From the NCBI RefSeq assembly GCF_904528075.1, contig NZ_LR882035.1, positions 3,286,001 through 3,350,000 of the forward strand: a stretch of DNA of 64,000 nucleotides, written 5' to 3'. Of this stretch, positions 9,456 through 18,127 are shown one piece after another. The position numbers and the translations under genes are program-made. This stretch comes from Agreia sp. COWG (GTDB taxonomy: Bacteria; Actinomycetota; Actinomycetes; Actinomycetales; Microbacteriaceae). Under the pieces are notes generated by a model, which ran no database searches, was not told where the DNA came from, and saw only the letters and a list, made by a program, of their open reading frames with translations. Position 1 is the stretch's first letter; each line of letters opens with the position of its first letter.

Positions 9456-10490
9456 CTAGGTCTTGCGTTTGCGCGAGACGACGAGCCTCTGCAGCAGCAC
9501 GAACACCAGCAGGATGCCGCCGGTGATGATGGTGGTCGCCTCGGGCGGGATGCTGCCATCGCGGGTGATGAGCACATTCATGAGACCGAGCACCAGGGTG
9601 CCGATCACCGAGCCGAGCACGAAGCCGGCGCCGCCGGTCAACAGCGTGCCGCCGATGATGACGGCAGCAATGGCGTCGAGCTCCCAGCCCACGCCCGTGA
9701 TGTTCTGGGCGATGCCGAGCTTCGACGTGTAGACCACGGCGGCGAGGCCCGCGAGGGTTCCGCTGATCACATAGATGGCGAGCTTGGTGCGCACCACGGG
9801 CAGACCCATCAGCGTGGCCGACTGCTCAGAGCCGCCGATCGCGTAGACCGTGCGACCGAAGCGGGTCTTGTGCAGCAGATAGAAGGCGACGATCACCACC
9901 ACGACCGCGATGAGCACGTTCGGCGTCGTCACCAGGTCGTTGATCTTGGGCCCGTCGATCACCTTCCACTCGGTCGAGAGGCTGCGGATGGGCGAGTCGT
10001 CCGCGAGGCGCTCCGGCGTGGTCGAGAGCATCGATGCGAGGCCCCTGGCCAAGAACATCATCGCCAGCGTCGCGATGAACGGCTGCACGTTGAAGTACTG
10101 GATGAGGATCCCCGACGCCGCCCCGAAGACCGAGCCGATCAAAATCATCAGCACGATCACGACGAGGGGATTCCACCCCGCGTTGGCGAGCATCACCCCC
10201 ACCAGGCTGCTGATGGCGATGACGGCGCCCACCGACAGGTCGATGCCGCCCGTCAGGATCACGAAGGTGAGGCCGACGGCCAGGATGATCAGGTAGGCGT
10301 TGTTGATGAACAGGTTCGAGATCGTCGAGAACTGCACGATGCGTCCGTAGGCGATCTCGCCGTAGATGATCATGCCGACGAAGATCACGATGGCGGCCAG
10401 CGTGGGCAGCGTCTCGAGGTTGGGCTTCAGCCGCGACACCACGGAAGGTGACGGGCTGGGGGACGACGGTCGTTCGAGCAGGGTGGTCAT
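9456..10490 (-). CDS. yjfF: Sugar ABC transporter permease, YjfF-like
   Basis: A 344-aa BPD_transp_2-type inner-membrane permease with about nine hydrophobic segments and the family hallmark VILTGGIDLSVGAVIAIS. Its length and sequence (AYGRIVQFSTISNLF near the N-terminus, GGTLLTGGAGFVLGSVIGT near the C-terminus) fit YjfF, one of two permeases of the E. coli galactofuranose importer YtfQRT-YjfF. The ATG at 10490 overlaps the TGA of the preceding permease by 4 bp (ATGA), so the two are translationally coupled, and AGGAGG lies about 15 bases upstream. Substrate here is inferred to be a furanose sugar released by the neighbouring GH43 enzymes, possibly arabinofuranose. Confidence 0.88.
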   Translation of the reverse strand: MTTLLERPSSPSPSPSVVSRLKPNLETLPTLAAIVIFVGMIIYGEIAYGRIVQFSTISNLFINNAYLIILAVGLTFVILTGGIDLSVGAVIAISSLVGVMLANAGWNPLVVIVLMILIGSVFGAASGILIQYFNVQPFIATLAMMFLARGLASMLSTTPERLADDSPIRSLSTEWKVIDGPKINDLVTTPNVLIAVVVVIVAFYLLHKTRFGRTVYAIGGSEQSATLMGLPVVRTKLAIYVISGTLAGLAAVVYTSKLGIAQNITGVGWELDAIAAVIIGGTLLTGGAGFVLGSVIGTLVLGLMNVLITRDGSIPPEATTIITGGILLVFVLLQRLVVSRKRKT

Positions 10491-11563
10491 ACCGACACCG
10501 CCTCCTTTCGTGGCGTGCTGGTTCTCGCGCGCCGCTGGCTGAACAGGGCCCTGACCCGCTGCGATTGCAGCAGGCAGATGACCACGATGACGATCGCCTT
10601 GAAGGCGGGGGTGGCCGACGACGGAATCGAGAGGAACACGATGGTCTTGTCGAGGGTGGCGATGAGCAGCGCCCCGATCACGCTGCCGGTCAGCGAGAAC
10701 TTGCCGCCGGCCAGCGAGGTGCCGCCGATCACCACGGCGAGGATCGCGTCCATCTCCGACGAGTAGCCGGTCTTGGCCACCTCGACGGTCATCACGCTGG
10801 CCACACTGAAGATGCCGGCCACCGCCGCCAGGATCGCGCTCAAGATGTAGACGAAGATGAGCAGGCCCACGGGCCGGATGCCGGCCATGCGCGCGGCCTT
10901 CGGGTTGATGCCGATCGACTCGATCATCAGGCCGAGGGCGCTCCTGCGCACCAGCACGGCGACGAGCGCCACGATGATTCCGCCGATCACGAAGACCACG
11001 GGGAAGCCGAGGACGGTGCCGTTCGCGATCCAGCGGAAGAACTCGTTGCTGGCCGATGTGTTCTGACCCGAGGTGATCACCTTGGCGAGGCCGCGGCCGG
11101 CGAGCATCATGATGAGCGTGGTGATGAACGGCTGCAGCCCCACGATCGAGACGAGCACGCCGTTGATCACGCCGAGGAAGGCGCTGATGCCGATGGCGAG
11201 CGCGATGGCCATGAGCGCGGTGCCCAGGGAGCCGTCGCCCGCGTTCTGCATGAACTCCATCGACACCGCACCGGCGACCGCCATGACCGAGCCGACCGAC
11301 AGGTCGATGCCCCTGGTCGCGATCACAAGGGTCATGCCCACTGCGATCATCATGATCGGCGCGCTGGCCCGCAGGATGTCGATGAGGTTGCCCGAGAGAT
11401 CGCCGGTCGCGGAGTTAACCGAGATGCCGAGGTACGACGGGTCTTTGATCAGGTTGATGATGAGCAGCAGCACCAGGGCCACGATCGCCCAGATGTAGGG
11501 CTGCTTCACGCTGCTGGTGGCGAAGGAGGCCGCGGGACCGGAGGTGCGGGACGCATTCGACAT
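10487..11563 (-). CDS. ytfT: Sugar ABC transporter permease, YtfT-like
   Basis: The protein is 358 aa from ATG 11563 (MSNASRTSG), chosen because GAGAGGAG precedes it and because the ATG overlaps the TGA of the ATPase gene (TGATG). It carries VIATRGIDLSVGSVMAVAGAV, the signature of ribose/galactofuranose-class permeases, and GGTSLAGGKFSLTGSVIGA near the C-terminus. About nine to ten membrane helices are visible. It should pair with the YjfF-like permease as a heterodimeric channel energised by the YtfR-like ATPase. An upstream open frame in the same register is an antisense-free extension into the ATPase gene and not part of the protein. Confidence 0.88.
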   Translation of the reverse strand: MSNASRTSGPAASFATSSVKQPYIWAIVALVLLLIINLIKDPSYLGISVNSATGDLSGNLIDILRASAPIMMIAVGMTLVIATRGIDLSVGSVMAVAGAVSMEFMQNAGDGSLGTALMAIALAIGISAFLGVINGVLVSIVGLQPFITTLIMMLAGRGLAKVITSGQNTSASNEFFRWIANGTVLGFPVVFVIGGIIVALVAVLVRRSALGLMIESIGINPKAARMAGIRPVGLLIFVYILSAILAAVAGIFSVASVMTVEVAKTGYSSEMDAILAVVIGGTSLAGGKFSLTGSVIGALLIATLDKTIVFLSIPSSATPAFKAIVIVVICLLQSQRVRALFSQRRARTSTPRKEAVSV

Positions 11564-13203
11564 CAGCGGGCACTCCTCTCGGCGGCGACGGCTTCTGCAG
11601 CGAGGGCCGCGTCGGGCTCGAAGGCCGGAACCTCGAGCGCGTCTGCGCCATCCGATGCGATCAGATCGACGATCGTGTCGGCGGTCACGTCTGGGGCGTT
11701 GATGATCTCTCCGATCTTGCGGTGGTCCTTCAAGACCACGATTCTCTCGCTCAGGCGAACGACCTCCTCGAGCTCCGACGAGATGAACACCACAGACATG
11801 CCCTCCTCGGCCAGCGTGGCGATCGCTTCTTGAATTTCGGCCTTCGCGCCGATGTCGATGCCGCGGGTGGGCTCGTCGAGGATGAGCAGTTCGGGCTTGG
11901 TGGCGAGCCAGCGGCCGAGAAGCACCTTCTGCTGGTTGCCGCCCGACAGGTTCTTGATGGCCCGCTCCGGGTCGCTCGGTCGCACATTGAGCTCGATCAG
12001 GTACTTCTCGCACAGCTCGGTCTGCTCACGCTTCGACAGCGGCCTGGCCCAGCCACGGCGGGCCTGAACGGCCAGAATGAGGTTCTCGCGCACCGTCAGG
12101 TCTCCCACGATCCCCTCGTCGCGGCGGTTCTCGGTCGAGAAGGCGATCTTGTTGGCCAGCCCGGCCACGGGGGTGTTGACCTCGGACGCCCGGCCGCCGA
12201 TCGTGACGTCGCCGGTGTCGGGGCGGTCGGCGCCATAGACGAGTCTGCCGAGCTCGGTGCGACCGGATCCGAGGAGCCCGGCGAGGCCGACCACCTCTCC
12301 GGGGTAGACCTCGATGTCGACGGGCTCGATGGAGCCCTTTCGCCCGAGCTGCTTGGCGCTGTAGAACGGCTTCTCGCCGCTTTCGCGGGCGTCGCGCCGG
12401 CGGTTGGAGCCGAGCGAGGCCAGGGTGTCGAAGTCCTTGCCGATCATCAGCGAGATCAGCTGGCTACGGCCGAGGTCGCGGGTGAGGTGCTCGCCGACGA
12501 ATTCGCCGTTGCGCAGCACGGTGAGGCGATCGCTGATCGCGTAGACCTGGTCGAGAAAATGCGAGACGAACAGGATGGCGACGCCCTGGTCGCGCAGGCG
12601 CCGCATCACCGCGAACAGGCCCTCGACCTCGTTGGCGTCGAGACTCGACGTGGGTTCGTCGAGGATGAGCACCTTCGACTTGGTGACCATGGCGCGGCTG
12701 ATGGCGACGAGCTGCTGCAGGGCCAGCGAGATGCTCGAGAGCGGCTGGCGCGGGTCGAGCTCCCCGAGGCCGAGTCCGCTCAGGGCCTCGTGGGCTGCCT
12801 CGTGCGTCTTCTTCCAGTTGATGCCGAACGCCCCGCGCACCTCGTGGCCGAGCATCACGTTCTCGCCCACCGTGAGGTTGTCGCAGAGGTTGACCTCTTG
12901 GTAGACCGTCGAGATGCCGGCGCCCTGGGCATCCGCCGTGCCGGTGAAGCGCCGCGGCCCACCGGCGACCAGGATGCTGCCGGAGTCGATCTTGTAGACA
13001 CCGGTGAGCGCCTTGATCAGCGTCGACTTGCCCGCGCCGTTCTCGCCCATGAGGGTGTGCACCTCGCCGGGGTAGAGCCGCAGTCCGACGTTCTGCAGGG
13101 CTTTGACGCCGGGGAACTCGATCGAGATGCCCGACATCTCGACGATCGGCTCTGTTGCTGCCATCTCTGCCTGCTGTTCTGCCGGCACATCCGGCGTCGT
13201 CAC
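11563..13203 (-). CDS. ytfR: Sugar ABC transporter ATP-binding protein, YtfR-like, double ABC cassette
   Basis: A 546-aa protein with two fused ABC domains, as in all ribose/galactofuranose-class importers. The first has Walker A GENGAGKST and Walker B KVLILDEPTSSLD; the second has the degenerate GLLGSGRTE P-loop and a canonical LSGGNQQKV signature with LLILDEPTRGID. The stretch VSHFLDQVYAISDRL is shared with YtfR proteins. The start used is GTG 13203; ATG 13164 is a shorter alternative, and neither has a strong Shine-Dalgarno sequence. It sits between the binding protein and the permeases. A 75-bp gap with a strong hairpin separates it from the binding-protein gene, consistent with lower expression than the binding protein. 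Confidence 0.9.
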   Translation of the reverse strand: MTTPDVPAEQQAEMAATEPIVEMSGISIEFPGVKALQNVGLRLYPGEVHTLMGENGAGKSTLIKALTGVYKIDSGSILVAGGPRRFTGTADAQGAGISTVYQEVNLCDNLTVGENVMLGHEVRGAFGINWKKTHEAAHEALSGLGLGELDPRQPLSSISLALQQLVAISRAMVTKSKVLILDEPTSSLDANEVEGLFAVMRRLRDQGVAILFVSHFLDQVYAISDRLTVLRNGEFVGEHLTRDLGRSQLISLMIGKDFDTLASLGSNRRRDARESGEKPFYSAKQLGRKGSIEPVDIEVYPGEVVGLAGLLGSGRTELGRLVYGADRPDTGDVTIGGRASEVNTPVAGLANKIAFSTENRRDEGIVGDLTVRENLILAVQARRGWARPLSKREQTELCEKYLIELNVRPSDPERAIKNLSGGNQQKVLLGRWLATKPELLILDEPTRGIDIGAKAEIQEAIATLAEEGMSVVFISSELEEVVRLSERIVVLKDHRKIGEIINAPDVTADTIVDLIASDGADALEVPAFEPDAALAAEAVAAERSAR

Positions 13204-13228
13204 CTGTGGGGGTGTTGCGTAGGGGGCC

Positions 13229-13265
13229 CTCGCCGCCCCGGCCCTAGCGGGGCGGGGGCGGCGAG
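13229..13265 (-). other. Stable GC hairpin between binding-protein and ATPase genes
   Basis: CTCGCCGCCCC (13229-13239) is perfectly complementary to GGGGCGGCGAG (13255-13265), giving an 11-bp stem with a 15-base loop. It lies immediately after the binding-protein stop. Hairpins here are known in many binding-protein-dependent importers to stabilise the 5' cistron or partly terminate, raising the binding-protein to transporter ratio. There is no T-run, so partial read-through is expected. Confidence 0.6.
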
Positions 13266-13278
13266 AGCGGGTCGTGCT

Positions 13279-14280
13279 CTAGTACTTGCGGTCGGGCAGC
13301 GCCGTGGTGGCGGCGTCCGGCGAGTCGAACGTGACGCTCTGCACGACGATGTCGGACTCGACCTTGCCTCCGGCGATGGCGTCCTTGACGACCTTGGTGG
13401 CCGAGTCGCCGAACAGCGGGTTGTACTCGGCGACGAAGCTCAGGCGGCCGGCGGCGAGGGCCTCGAGTGCCGCCTTGGTGCCATCGATGGTGATGATCTT
13501 CACGTCGGTACCGGGCTTCAGTCCGGCCTCTTCAACGGCGAGGGCGGCTCCGAGGCCCATCTCGTCGTTCTGGGCGAAGACGAGCTGAACATTGTTGTTG
13601 TTCGCCTTGAGGATGGTCTCGAAGACGCTCTTGGCCTCCTCGGTCGACCAGTTGGCCGACTGGCTCTCGAGCTTCGTCATGTTAGAGGCGATCGTGTCGT
13701 CCCAGCCCTTGTTGCGGTCGTTCACGACCGACAACCCGGGAGGACCCTCGAGCACCACGTAGTTCGCGCCGTTGGGGAACTGGCTGTTGGCCCACTTCGC
13801 GGCCGACTCGCTGATGCCCACGTTGTCGGGGGCGATGTGGCTCGTGTAGAGCCCCGTGTCGTTCGGCTCGATGCCGCGGTCGAGCAGCACGACGGGAATC
13901 TCCGCCTCCTGCGCACGCTTCAGAACGCTCTCCCAGCCCGTGGCCTCGGTGGCCGACAGTAGGATGGCGTCGACCCCCTCGTCGATGAACGAGGTGAACG
14001 CGGTGATCTGCGAGTTCTGGTCGCCGTTGGTCGCCGGGGCGTACTTCAGGTCGAAGCCGTTCTCCTTCGAGAACGAGTCCTGGATGTTCTGCTCGTTGGC
14101 CGTGCGCCATCCGCCCTCGGGGCCGACCGCGACGAAACCGACGGTGATCGGGTCGCTGCTGCTGCCCGCCGCGTCGTCGCCGCCGGAGCTGCTGCCGCCC
14201 GAGCACGCGCTGAGGCTGAGGGCCACGGCCCCCGCGAGCGCGAGGCCGACGACGGACCGGAATCGTGGTGTCTTGAACAT
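13279..14280 (-). CDS. ytfQ: Sugar ABC transporter substrate-binding lipoprotein, YtfQ-like
   Basis: A 333-aa exported lipoprotein: positively charged start, hydrophobic core, lipobox LSAC with the lipidated Cys at residue 26, then a Ser/Gly-rich linker. The mature part is a periplasmic-binding-protein type 1 fold; GFVAVGPEGGWRTANEQN, ATGWESVLKRAQEAEIPVVLLDR and VFAQNDEMGLGA correspond closely to E. coli YtfQ, which binds furanose forms of galactose. ATG 14280 is preceded by AAGGAGGAG. It is the promoter-proximal gene of the importer operon. Because it lies with GH43 arabinosidases, arabinofuranose or arabino-oligosaccharides are plausible ligands; this is inference from context. Confidence 0.88.
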   Translation of the reverse strand: MFKTPRFRSVVGLALAGAVALSLSACSGGSSSGGDDAAGSSSDPITVGFVAVGPEGGWRTANEQNIQDSFSKENGFDLKYAPATNGDQNSQITAFTSFIDEGVDAILLSATEATGWESVLKRAQEAEIPVVLLDRGIEPNDTGLYTSHIAPDNVGISESAAKWANSQFPNGANYVVLEGPPGLSVVNDRNKGWDDTIASNMTKLESQSANWSTEEAKSVFETILKANNNNVQLVFAQNDEMGLGAALAVEEAGLKPGTDVKIITIDGTKAALEALAAGRLSFVAEYNPLFGDSATKVVKDAIAGGKVESDIVVQSVTFDSPDAATTALPDRKY

Positions 14281-14363
14281 TGATCTCCTCCTTGAGATCC
14301 GTCGACACGATGATCGTGTCGAGCGGAGTGAATGCGAACCGTGAATGGGTGCTCGGGCGGTTT

Positions 14364-14377
14364 TGTGAGGGCTAACA
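14364..14377. promoter_or_regulatory. LacI-type operator-like site 1
   Basis: TGTGAGGGCTAACA, near the binding-protein gene in the divergent region. It has the half-site pattern TGT-GAG / CTAACA typical of LacI-family operators and differs from sites 2 and 3 by one or two central bases. Confidence 0.6.
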
Positions 14378-14451
14378 ATCCGGCGTGCCGACTCGTCGCT
14401 GCCCCCGTAACGTTCTCGGCGATGAGACTGGCCAGCGGGCCGGATGCTTGT

Positions 14452-14465
14452 TGTTAGCGCTCACA
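14452..14465. promoter_or_regulatory. LacI-type operator-like site 2
   Basis: TGTTAGCGCTCACA, whose reverse complement is TGTGAGCGCTAACA with the central CG step of LacI/GalR family operators. It is roughly midway between the two divergent genes, so one bound repressor could affect both directions. Confidence 0.65.
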
Positions 14466-14607
14466 GTTTGCTTACCGGCGACCATATCGGCGGGCCCAGA
14501 ACGATGTCAAGCAACCCGTTCGAGATCGTAGATAACAAATCCGCATCACTCGATGTGCCTCGTACGCGGGCCAACGACGAAGCGGTGCCGTACTTGTGCA
14601 TCCAAAT

Positions 14608-14621
14608 TGTGAGCCCTAACA
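14608..14621. promoter_or_regulatory. LacI-type operator-like site 3
   Basis: TGTGAGCCCTAACA, 48 bp upstream of the second ATPase gene. With sites 1 and 2 it makes three copies of TGTGAGNNCTAACA in 258 bp, which is strong evidence of a real regulatory motif. The rest of the 389-bp gene-free stretch 14281-14669 is AT-richer and holds the divergent promoters, but I cannot fix their -10/-35 boxes. Confidence 0.65.
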
Positions 14622-14669
14622 TTCGGTCAGGGATCGCCCGTCCCGACGGCGCCGAACGAGGAGGTTCGC

Positions 14670-16238
14670 ATGAGCGACGACCTCGTGCCTGCTGCAGCCC
14701 CATCGGCCCCGCTCGTGCAATTCACCGCTGTGTCGGTCTCCTTCGGCGGGGTGAAGGCGCTCGACGGCGTCGACTTCCGGCTCTTCCCGGGCGAGGTGCA
14801 CTCGCTCATGGGGGAGAACGGCGCCGGCAAGAGCACCCTGATCAGAGCGCTCACCGGTGCGCATCCGATCGACTCCGGAACGATCAGCATCGACGGCGCC
14901 GTGGTCTCCTTCGCCAACCCGGCCGCGGCGCAGCGAGCGGGCATCAGCACCGTCTACCAAGAGGTCAACCTGCTGCCGAACCTGTCGGTCGCCGAAAACG
15001 TGATGCTCGGCAGGGAACCCCGCACGCGCTGGGGCGGCATCGATTGGCGGGCGGCCAGAAGGCTCACGCGCGAGTCGCTCTCATCGGTTCGCCTCGACGT
15101 CGACCCTGCCTCGCTTCTCGGCGACCACTCCCCCGCGGTGCAGCAGCTCATCGCCATCGCCAGGGCCATCTACGTCGACGCGCGCGTGCTGGTCCTCGAT
15201 GAACCGACCTCGAGCCTCGACAACGACGAGGTCACCGAGCTCTTCCGCATTATCGCGGGGCTCAAGGAGTCGGGGGTGGCCATCCTGTTCATCTCGCACT
15301 TCCTCGACCAGGTCTATGAGATCAGTGACCGCCTCACGGTGCTGCGCGACGGACGACTGGTCGGCGAGTACCTCACCCACGATCTGCTGCGCATCGATCT
15401 GGTACAGAAAATGGTCGGCAAAGACCTGCCCGCGCTCGAGGCACTGTCGAAGCACACCGTGTCGAGCGATGTCGAGCAGGGCCTCTCCGACGAGGAGCCG
15501 ATGGTCACGGCCATCGGACTGGGCCGTCGCGGCGCGATCGAGCCGTTCGATCTGCGCGTCTACGAGGGCGAGGTCATCGGTATCGCGGGTCTGCTCGGCT
15601 CTGGGCGCACCGAGCTCGCTCGCCTGCTCGCGGGCGTCGATCGCTCCGACAGCGGCGAGACGATCATCGACGGCCACGCCGAGCGCCTGACGAGCCCGCG
15701 GCGCGCGCTGTCTCGACGCATCGCCTATGCCTCTGAGAATCGACGCACCGAGGGCATCATCGGCGATCTCAGCGTTCGAGACAACATCGCGCTGGCCCTT
15801 CAAGCAGACATGGGCTGGTTCCGCCGCATCCCCCGCAAGCGGCAGGACGAGCTTGCGGCGAGCTACATCCAGGCCATGAACATCCGGCCGGCCGACCCCG
15901 ACGCGCTGATGCGCACCCTCTCGGGCGGAAACCAGCAGAAGGTGCTGCTCGCGCGCTGGCTGGCGATCGCGCCGCGGCTGCTCGTGCTCGACGAGCCCAC
16001 CAGGGGCATCGACGTGGGTGCGAAGGCCGAGATCCAGAGCCTGGTGTCCGATCTCGCCGACAACGGACTCTCGGTGATCTTCATCTCGGCCGAGCTCGAA
16101 GAAGTGCTGCGCATCAGCCACCGCATCGCCATCCTGCGCGATCGGCAGAAGGTAGGCGACCTCGAGAACCACGACCTCACGGTGGCGAGCCTGCTCACGA
16201 TCATCGCCGACAGCTCGGTAGCCGACGATGATGACTGA
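14670..16238 (+). CDS. Second YtfR-like sugar ABC ATP-binding protein
   Basis: A 522-aa double ABC ATPase starting at ATG 14670 after GAGGAGG. First cassette: GENGAGKST and RVLVLDEPTSSLD; second: GLLGSGRTELARL, LSGGNQQKV and LLVLDEPTRGID. It shares the TVYQEVNL and SHFLDQVYEISDRL stretches with the ATPase at 11563-13203, so both are of the same subfamily, yet no permease or binding protein accompanies this copy. It is divergent from the importer operon and followed by a LacI regulator. It may be an alternative motor for the same permeases, or serve a transporter elsewhere. The two copies differ enough at sequence level that the duplication is not recent. Confidence 0.88.
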   Translation: MSDDLVPAAAPSAPLVQFTAVSVSFGGVKALDGVDFRLFPGEVHSLMGENGAGKSTLIRALTGAHPIDSGTISIDGAVVSFANPAAAQRAGISTVYQEVNLLPNLSVAENVMLGREPRTRWGGIDWRAARRLTRESLSSVRLDVDPASLLGDHSPAVQQLIAIARAIYVDARVLVLDEPTSSLDNDEVTELFRIIAGLKESGVAILFISHFLDQVYEISDRLTVLRDGRLVGEYLTHDLLRIDLVQKMVGKDLPALEALSKHTVSSDVEQGLSDEEPMVTAIGLGRRGAIEPFDLRVYEGEVIGIAGLLGSGRTELARLLAGVDRSDSGETIIDGHAERLTSPRRALSRRIAYASENRRTEGIIGDLSVRDNIALALQADMGWFRRIPRKRQDELAASYIQAMNIRPADPDALMRTLSGGNQQKVLLARWLAIAPRLLVLDEPTRGIDVGAKAEIQSLVSDLADNGLSVIFISAELEEVLRISHRIAILRDRQKVGDLENHDLTVASLLTIIADSSVADDDD

Positions 16239-16258
16239 CGCTCAGGCACGGTCTACTA
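16231..16258 (+). promoter_or_regulatory. Candidate promoter of the LacI regulator
   Basis: ATGACT (16231-16236) and TACTAT (16253-16258) are separated by 16 bp and resemble -35 and -10 boxes. The -35 box overlaps the end of the ATPase gene, so the regulator could be transcribed independently of it. Confidence 0.4.
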
Positions 16259-16301
16259 TTCTTCGCTTCAGGGCCGCCCGCTGCCCGGGAGGGTGCCGAT
16301 C

Positions 16302-17318
16302 GTGACCGAAGAGACGCCGCGCCAGGCGACGATCTTCGACGTGGCTCGCCTCGCCGGGGTGTCGCACCAGACCGTCTCCCGCGTCGTCAACGACCTGCCC
16401 AACGTTCGATCCTCGACTCGAGTACGGGTAGAAGAAGCGATCAAGAAGCTGCGCTACGTTCCGTCGCCCGCCGCTCGAGCCCTCGTCACCCGGCGTTCGA
16501 GAACCATCGGGCTGATCGCCACAGGGGGCACGGAGTTCGGTCCGTCATCGACGGTGCTCTACTTCAACGCGGCAGCCAGGGACGCGCGCTGGTCGGTCTT
16601 CACTGCGAACATGGTCGACAGCAATCCGGCGTCTGTGCGTGGTGCCATCGAGGCGTTTCTTCGACAGAATGTCGAGGGTATCGCCGTGATCTCGGGTCAC
16701 GAGGGTTCCGTCGACGTCGTCGCAGGCATGGAACTGACCATTCCGCTGGTCGCCCTCGAGGCCACGCGCCACGTTGGTCTGGCGACGGTCGGAGCAGACC
16801 AGTACAGCGGCGCCCGCACCGCGGTGAGCCACTTGGTAGAGCTGGGCCACCGCAGCATCGCGCATCTGGCGGGACCGGCATACTCGGTGGATGCGCGCGA
16901 GCGTGAACGCGGCTGGCGCGACGAGCTGAGCGGCCACGGTCTCGCGGCCCGGGTGATCGGCGTCGGCGACTGGTCTCCGATGTCGGGCTATACGTTCGGG
17001 TCGACCTGCTCGCTCGAGGGTGTCACCGCCATCTTCGCCTCGAACGACCAGATGTCGATCGGCCTCGTGCACGCCCTGAACGAGCGCGGACTGCGCGTGC
17101 CCGATGACATCAGCGTCGTCGGTTTCGACGACATTCCCGAAGCGGCATATGTCTCACCGCCGCTCACCACCGTGCGGCAGGACTTCGAGCGCATCGGCCG
17201 CGACATGCTCAGCACCCTCCTGGCCCGCATCGACGGCGACGGCACCACGTCGCTCCCCCACTCGGTACCCGAGCTCATCCGGCGCAGCTCGACGGCCCCG
17301 GCCCGCACCACCCCGTGA
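16302..17318 (+). CDS. LacI-family transcriptional regulator
   Basis: A 338-aa regulator. GTG 16302 (MTEETPRQ) is chosen because GGGAGG lies 9 bases upstream; GTG 16293 is possible. The N-terminal helix-turn-helix reads TIFDVARLAGVSHQTVSRVVND, with the hinge helix region PSPAARALVT, which matches LacI/GalR DNA-binding domains. The remainder is a type 1 periplasmic-binding-like effector domain (SVVGFDDIPEAAYVSPPLTTV near the C-terminus). It lies 63 bp after the second ATPase. By position and by the three LacI-type operators upstream of both neighbouring operons, it is the probable repressor that responds to a sugar released by the GH43 enzymes. This is inference from context. Confidence 0.9.
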   Translation: MTEETPRQATIFDVARLAGVSHQTVSRVVNDLPNVRSSTRVRVEEAIKKLRYVPSPAARALVTRRSRTIGLIATGGTEFGPSSTVLYFNAAARDARWSVFTANMVDSNPASVRGAIEAFLRQNVEGIAVISGHEGSVDVVAGMELTIPLVALEATRHVGLATVGADQYSGARTAVSHLVELGHRSIAHLAGPAYSVDARERERGWRDELSGHGLAARVIGVGDWSPMSGYTFGSTCSLEGVTAIFASNDQMSIGLVHALNERGLRVPDDISVVGFDDIPEAAYVSPPLTTVRQDFERIGRDMLSTLLARIDGDGTTSLPHSVPELIRRSSTAPARTTP

Positions 17319-17365
17319 CGGCACCCGCATCCGCCCAGCTCCCCGCCGCTTGTCCCTCTCCCTTT

Positions 17366-17444
17366 CGCGGATGAGGAAAAATGTGCGACACACCGACGCG
17401 ACCGCGCCCCGGCTCGGCGTGTCGCAAAAATCTCCTCATCCGTG
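17366..17444. terminator. Long imperfect inverted repeat between convergent genes
   Basis: Arms of 30 bases (17366-17395 and 17415-17444) match at 24 of 30 positions around a 19-base spacer. Each arm contains GGATGAGGA and TGCGACAC, and runs of five A lie inside. It sits between the ends of the LacI gene and the DUF1345 gene, so it is probably a bidirectional terminator. The rest of 17319-17470 shows nothing else. Confidence 0.55.
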
Positions 17445-17470
17445 AACGATACGAGCGGTCCACGCGAGCG

Positions 17471-18127
17471 TCAGGCGGCCACCGACTGCTGCAGCACCTG
17501 GAACGCCACGGCCACGACCAGGGCGTTGTAGAAGAAACTCAGGATGCTGTGGGTCATCACGGTCCATCGCATGCGGCTGGTCAGCACCTCGGCGTCGGAG
17601 GTCGCGAACGCCGTGCCGATCGTGAACGAGAAATAGAGGTAGTCGGTCGCGGTCGGCGGCATCTTCTTCGGAAACACGATGCCGGGCGTGCGCCCATCGC
17701 GACGCTGGGTCACCTGGTAGATGTTCGCGAAGCCGATGTGAAACAGCAGCCACGAGAGCAGAACCCCCACGGAGGCCAGCACGGCGAGAAAGACGTCGGC
17801 TCCCGACTGGGACGATGCCGCACCCCGCGCGGCGAGTGCCGTGATGGCCGAGGTGATGCCCGTTGCGCTCGCCACGAGCGGGAAGATCCAGGCGATGGCT
17901 TCGGCGAGACCGGATGGGTCGTCCTCTTCGCGCAGGCCCGGCCTGTTCAGCGTTCTGATCGCCCCGATCGCGACGTAGAGCACCGCCACCGCCTCCCAGC
18001 CGATGAGCGCCTCCGACGCCCCCGTCAGCAGATAGGTGAGGGAGGCCGCCACGATGATCGCCTCCATCACCCCCTTGATCAGGCTCGGCGAACTGCGTGC
18101 GAGCCTCGCCCTGGCGCGGCCCTTCAC
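17471..18127 (-). CDS. DUF1345 family integral membrane protein
   Basis: A 218-aa protein from GTG 18127 (VKGRARARLARS), a start selected by its GTGA overlap with the preceding stop. Five to six hydrophobic helices are visible. The segment DYLYFSFTIGTAFATSDAEVLTS with RWTVMTHSILSFFYNALVVA near the C-terminus is characteristic of DUF1345 proteins, which have no established biochemical role. It is translationally coupled to the small gene upstream. A plain membrane-channel or stress role cannot be assigned. Confidence 0.8.
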   Translation of the reverse strand: MKGRARARLARSSPSLIKGVMEAIIVAASLTYLLTGASEALIGWEAVAVLYVAIGAIRTLNRPGLREEDDPSGLAEAIAWIFPLVASATGITSAITALAARGAASSQSGADVFLAVLASVGVLLSWLLFHIGFANIYQVTQRRDGRTPGIVFPKKMPPTATDYLYFSFTIGTAFATSDAEVLTSRMRWTVMTHSILSFFYNALVVAVAFQVLQQSVAA

